Under the pieces are notes generated by a model. That model ran no database searches. It saw only the letters and a program-made list of their open reading frames with translations, and had not been told where the DNA came from. A stretch of 64,000 nucleotides of DNA from Quillaja saponaria (lineage: Eukaryota > Streptophyta > Magnoliopsida > Fabales > Quillajaceae). Of this stretch, positions 61,131-64,000 are shown in pieces (positions within the stretch are counted from its first letter, which is position 1; the number at the start of each line of letters is the position of its first letter). Location: assembly GCA_029379385.1 (NCBI GenBank), contig CM055606.1, forward strand, positions 1,426,001 through 1,490,000. The letters run 5' to 3'. The translations under genes were made by a program, and so were the position numbers.

Positions 61131-64000
61131 GAAAAATTATAACTTTTTCTTATCGTGTTAAAAAATAAAAGAAAGAGAAAGTAGAAAAACTAAAAATTAC
61201 ACGAAAAAAAAGTAATAAGGAAAATCGATTCTATGTAAAGTAATAATTAAAAAAAAAAAAATTGTTCATACACTCAAAATATGTGAAGCTCGAGAAAGAA
61301 GAACAATAATCAAAATAAAGTAGGGGTCAAATATTATCTAATTTATGTATGATATATTAGTGGTATTGTAATATTATTTGTAAAAATAGTAGGGATAACA
61401 TAATAATTTATTTTTTCAAACATGATTATGATGAATCTTGATTATAAGTAGAAAAAATAAGCATCAAATCCTTGAATTTTTTTTTTATTATAATAGAAAA
61501 GTTTTATAAAAATAATATAGTTACAATTCAAAAAAAAACCTCTAACCAAACAACAATATCTAGATTATTTGATTACAACCAAGTTTGTCCATAGTATAAT
61601 CAAAACTAAACACCCTCTATGTATGCAACAATTCATAAATCATAGATTGGGCTCAAGATTATATAGTCATAATGGAAATCCAAGATTTATATCTGTTAAC
61701 CTTCCAATTTGTTTAAACGACAATATATATGTTTGGCTATATTTAAGTTGTGAAATACAAGATTTTGCTTGTAATGAATTTTATTTGCATTGAGTTATAG
61801 TATAAATTAGAGGTTTCGAATTGATATTTATCTTTTATGATGAATTATAAGTTATATGTACAGTTTGTTAGATAATTACATGAACTAGTGTGGATACATG
61901 TGGTATAGATGTTAGACTATTTTCTTTAAAAAAATTAGTGATTTAGTTAATATTATTCCAAGTTTGCGACGGATTATTTTATGGCGAATTAATGATGGCA
62001 TATTTTGGATTTTTGCGAGGGTATAGTGATGGACCTAATCCTTCCCTAAATATACGGTGTCAAATTTGTCAAAACCTTGTTTTGTTTTGTTTTTTTTTCT
62101 TTTCTTCTTCTAGTAGTATATGTTCATGATTGTGATATAGGTGGTTCACGACAAATTGATTAATATGCTCTAGTTGGATATTTGATCTAATCTGATTGAA
62201 TTTTTTAATTAAATATTAAACATTAATTTCTTTTATTTTTCTCTCCTATTTTATTACGTAATTCTTTTCTCCCAAATCTTTTTTATATTCACAATTTTAT
62301 TTTGTATTTGTTTAAATAGTTTTTTTCTAAATAAAAAAAAAATAGTAATTTACTGTAACTCTCTAAACTTTACAAACAATAATATATTGTACACGTACAT
62401 GAATAAACCTAATTTAAATTTTCTCCATTTATAATAAAAATGACATAACTTTAAAAAATAAAATATCAAACAATTATTATAATGATTACTATTTTATTGA
62501 TTTCTTCATTATTGCTTATTAGATTGTGAAAAAAATTAGTGCAAATCTATTATTAAATCAAGTCAGCAATTAATATTATGCTAATTTTAATTTATTTTTT
62601 TTGCTTAAAATAAAAAGATATATACATATATCTAAATTAAAATTAAAAATCTATGTAATAAAATATTTCTTGAAAAGTTAAAAATTTACATTATATTATA
62701 TGTTTAAAATAAAATAATGTTGTTAATAATAAATTTTACAAAAAATAAAATATAATAAAATAATTCATGTATCGCACGAAAACTAAATAAATCTAATTTT
62801 CTATATAACTAATACAAATAATCAACAGATGTAGTTTATGTGTTATATCAATCCAGATTACATACAAACAACAACTTGAAAATTATCAACCAAAAATAAA
62901 AAAAATTGAAAAAGCTGATGTATACACGAAATTGATGTTTTTGAGTTGTGCAATCATACACTATAACAGCGAAAGGGACAAATATAATTTTTGAAGAGGG
63001 GGGGGTGAAATTGAAAATTGAACAGACAGGTCTGTTTCCAGGAAGAACATGGGTGGGGCATTTTTTGTAACAAAAGTGCAATAAAAAACATGCTGCCAAC
63101 TGTATATTTAACTATGTATAGATCCCAATTCCTTTTCTAAAATTGATGTGAAAGACAATTTAACAATCTGAGTTAATCTCTTATTTTCTGCCTGTGTAAT
63201 ACTTTTTTCCAGGAGCTTTATAACAATTTTTAATATTATAAGAGACGGATTTGCTTTCATATTCGTTTCTAATTTTTTTCACGTTGCTTTCATATTCGTT
63301 TCTAATATTTCTAACAACTGTATATGCAGGAATTTTTCCAGGAAGATGAACTATGAGAGACGGATTTTCATAGTTCATTATTGCACATCTTGACATATTA
63401 TATAAATGAATTAATATTTGATGCACGTATCTAATTATACATTTTGTAGTAATTCAAAAAGATTTTTTTTTTCTTGAGGAGTGCAGAAGATATTCTTTAG
63501 GGAGTTAGAGAGTAGTTATATAAAAGACAGTTATGAAAAAATCTGTGGTTGAAAGAAAAAGAAACAAAGATGCATTAATAATCAAGAGAGGACCAGTTAA
63601 CCAGAGGCAGCCTTTGCTTCTTTACTGGTCCTACAATAGAGAAAGCTAGGAGCAATTCTTTTGAAGCTGGATCACACACTTTTATGCAATTTTTTAAATA
63701 CTTCAGTGCTAGTCAACGATAATTTGGTCATTGGAGCCTCCCCTCCCCTATTTTATTTTTTCTGAAAAAGAAGTAGTTGGGTTTGAGAGAGATAGAGAAG
63801 TGGCTTAGGAGTGGGTTGTATTTATTTCTTTCATCCCTCCTAAGTTCCCAATTCATGAAAAGCATATATGTTATCTTTAACTCTTGCTTTTAGCCAAGAG
63901 AAAATGAGAGGCTATTACTTAAGAGGTTGATCTTGTAACAATCTAAGTATGTGTTGTGATGTGTGGGAAATGTCATGTATCGATGCGTTGAGTTGAGTTG
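61131..64000. other. AT-rich spacer to window end
   Basis: No gene is supported. 63225-63365 repeats GCTTTCATATTCGTTTCTAAT twice (about 63253 and 63285) and GAGACGGATT twice. A perfect 9-bp hairpin (AGGACCAGT/ACTGGTCCT) lies at 63589-63632. The last 300 bases are less AT-rich and could be the flank of a gene beyond the window. Confidence 0.45.

Noticed and set aside
63790..63870. Possible microRNA hairpin (CTTAGGAG / CTCCTAAG)
   Set aside because: Only about 8-12 paired bases with mismatches around them; I recognise no known microRNA sequence.

Overview
The window is a piece of a nuclear chromosome from a flowering plant, most likely a eudicot. Genes have many introns with GT...AG borders and strongly AT-rich introns and spacers. 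Their products are plant-type: a COBRA-like wall protein, a group I bZIP factor, a plastid-type amidophosphoribosyltransferase and a WW-less Pin1. Transposon remnants fill the spacers. I see no operon, prophage, CRISPR array or organelle insert. I do not name a species.

Layout. 1-8.5 kb is gene-free: a degenerate telomere-like block (652-791), a CACTA-like element (2029-4798), a hAT-like remnant and a Mutator-like foldback element with a perfect 10-bp target duplication (6554-7311). 8.5-18.7 kb holds three minus-strand genes: COBRA-like protein (six exons), V-ATPase proteolipid subunit c (three exons) and polyprenol reductase (six exons). 18.7-26 kb is again transposon territory, with a hAT element bearing a perfect 8-bp target duplication and a dead RNase H fragment. 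26-38.8 kb is the gene-rich core: group I bZIP (+), tRNA-Leu(CAA) (+), tRNA-dihydrouridine synthase 3 (+, ten exons) and single-exon amidophosphoribosyltransferase (-, convergent with DUS3). 40-46.6 kb has a foldback element with a telomere-like core, then a degenerate ~125-bp tandem array split by a complete but coding-empty LTR retrotransposon (41161-45546, target duplication GAACC). 50-53.3 kb holds a divergent pair, Pin1-type isomerase (-) and a small ATP synthase E-chain-like protein (+), sharing a ~450-bp promoter with three TGGGCC/GGCCCA motifs. 53.8-59.1 kb has degenerate repeats, a Helitron-like element and a broken LINE; 59.1-64 kb shows no gene I can support.

The genes are unrelated housekeeping or regulatory loci (cell wall, vacuolar acidification, dolichol synthesis, transcription, tRNA modification, purine synthesis, protein isomerisation, respiration) and do not form one pathway. 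No new multi-gene system is evident. The most unusual items are the tandem duplication that copied the 3' end of the tRNA-Leu gene into the DUS3 upstream region, the foldback element with a telomere-like centre, and the nested LTR element inside the 125-bp array. All gene models are hand-spliced from splice sites, reading frame and remembered family sequences; no search or alignment program was run.
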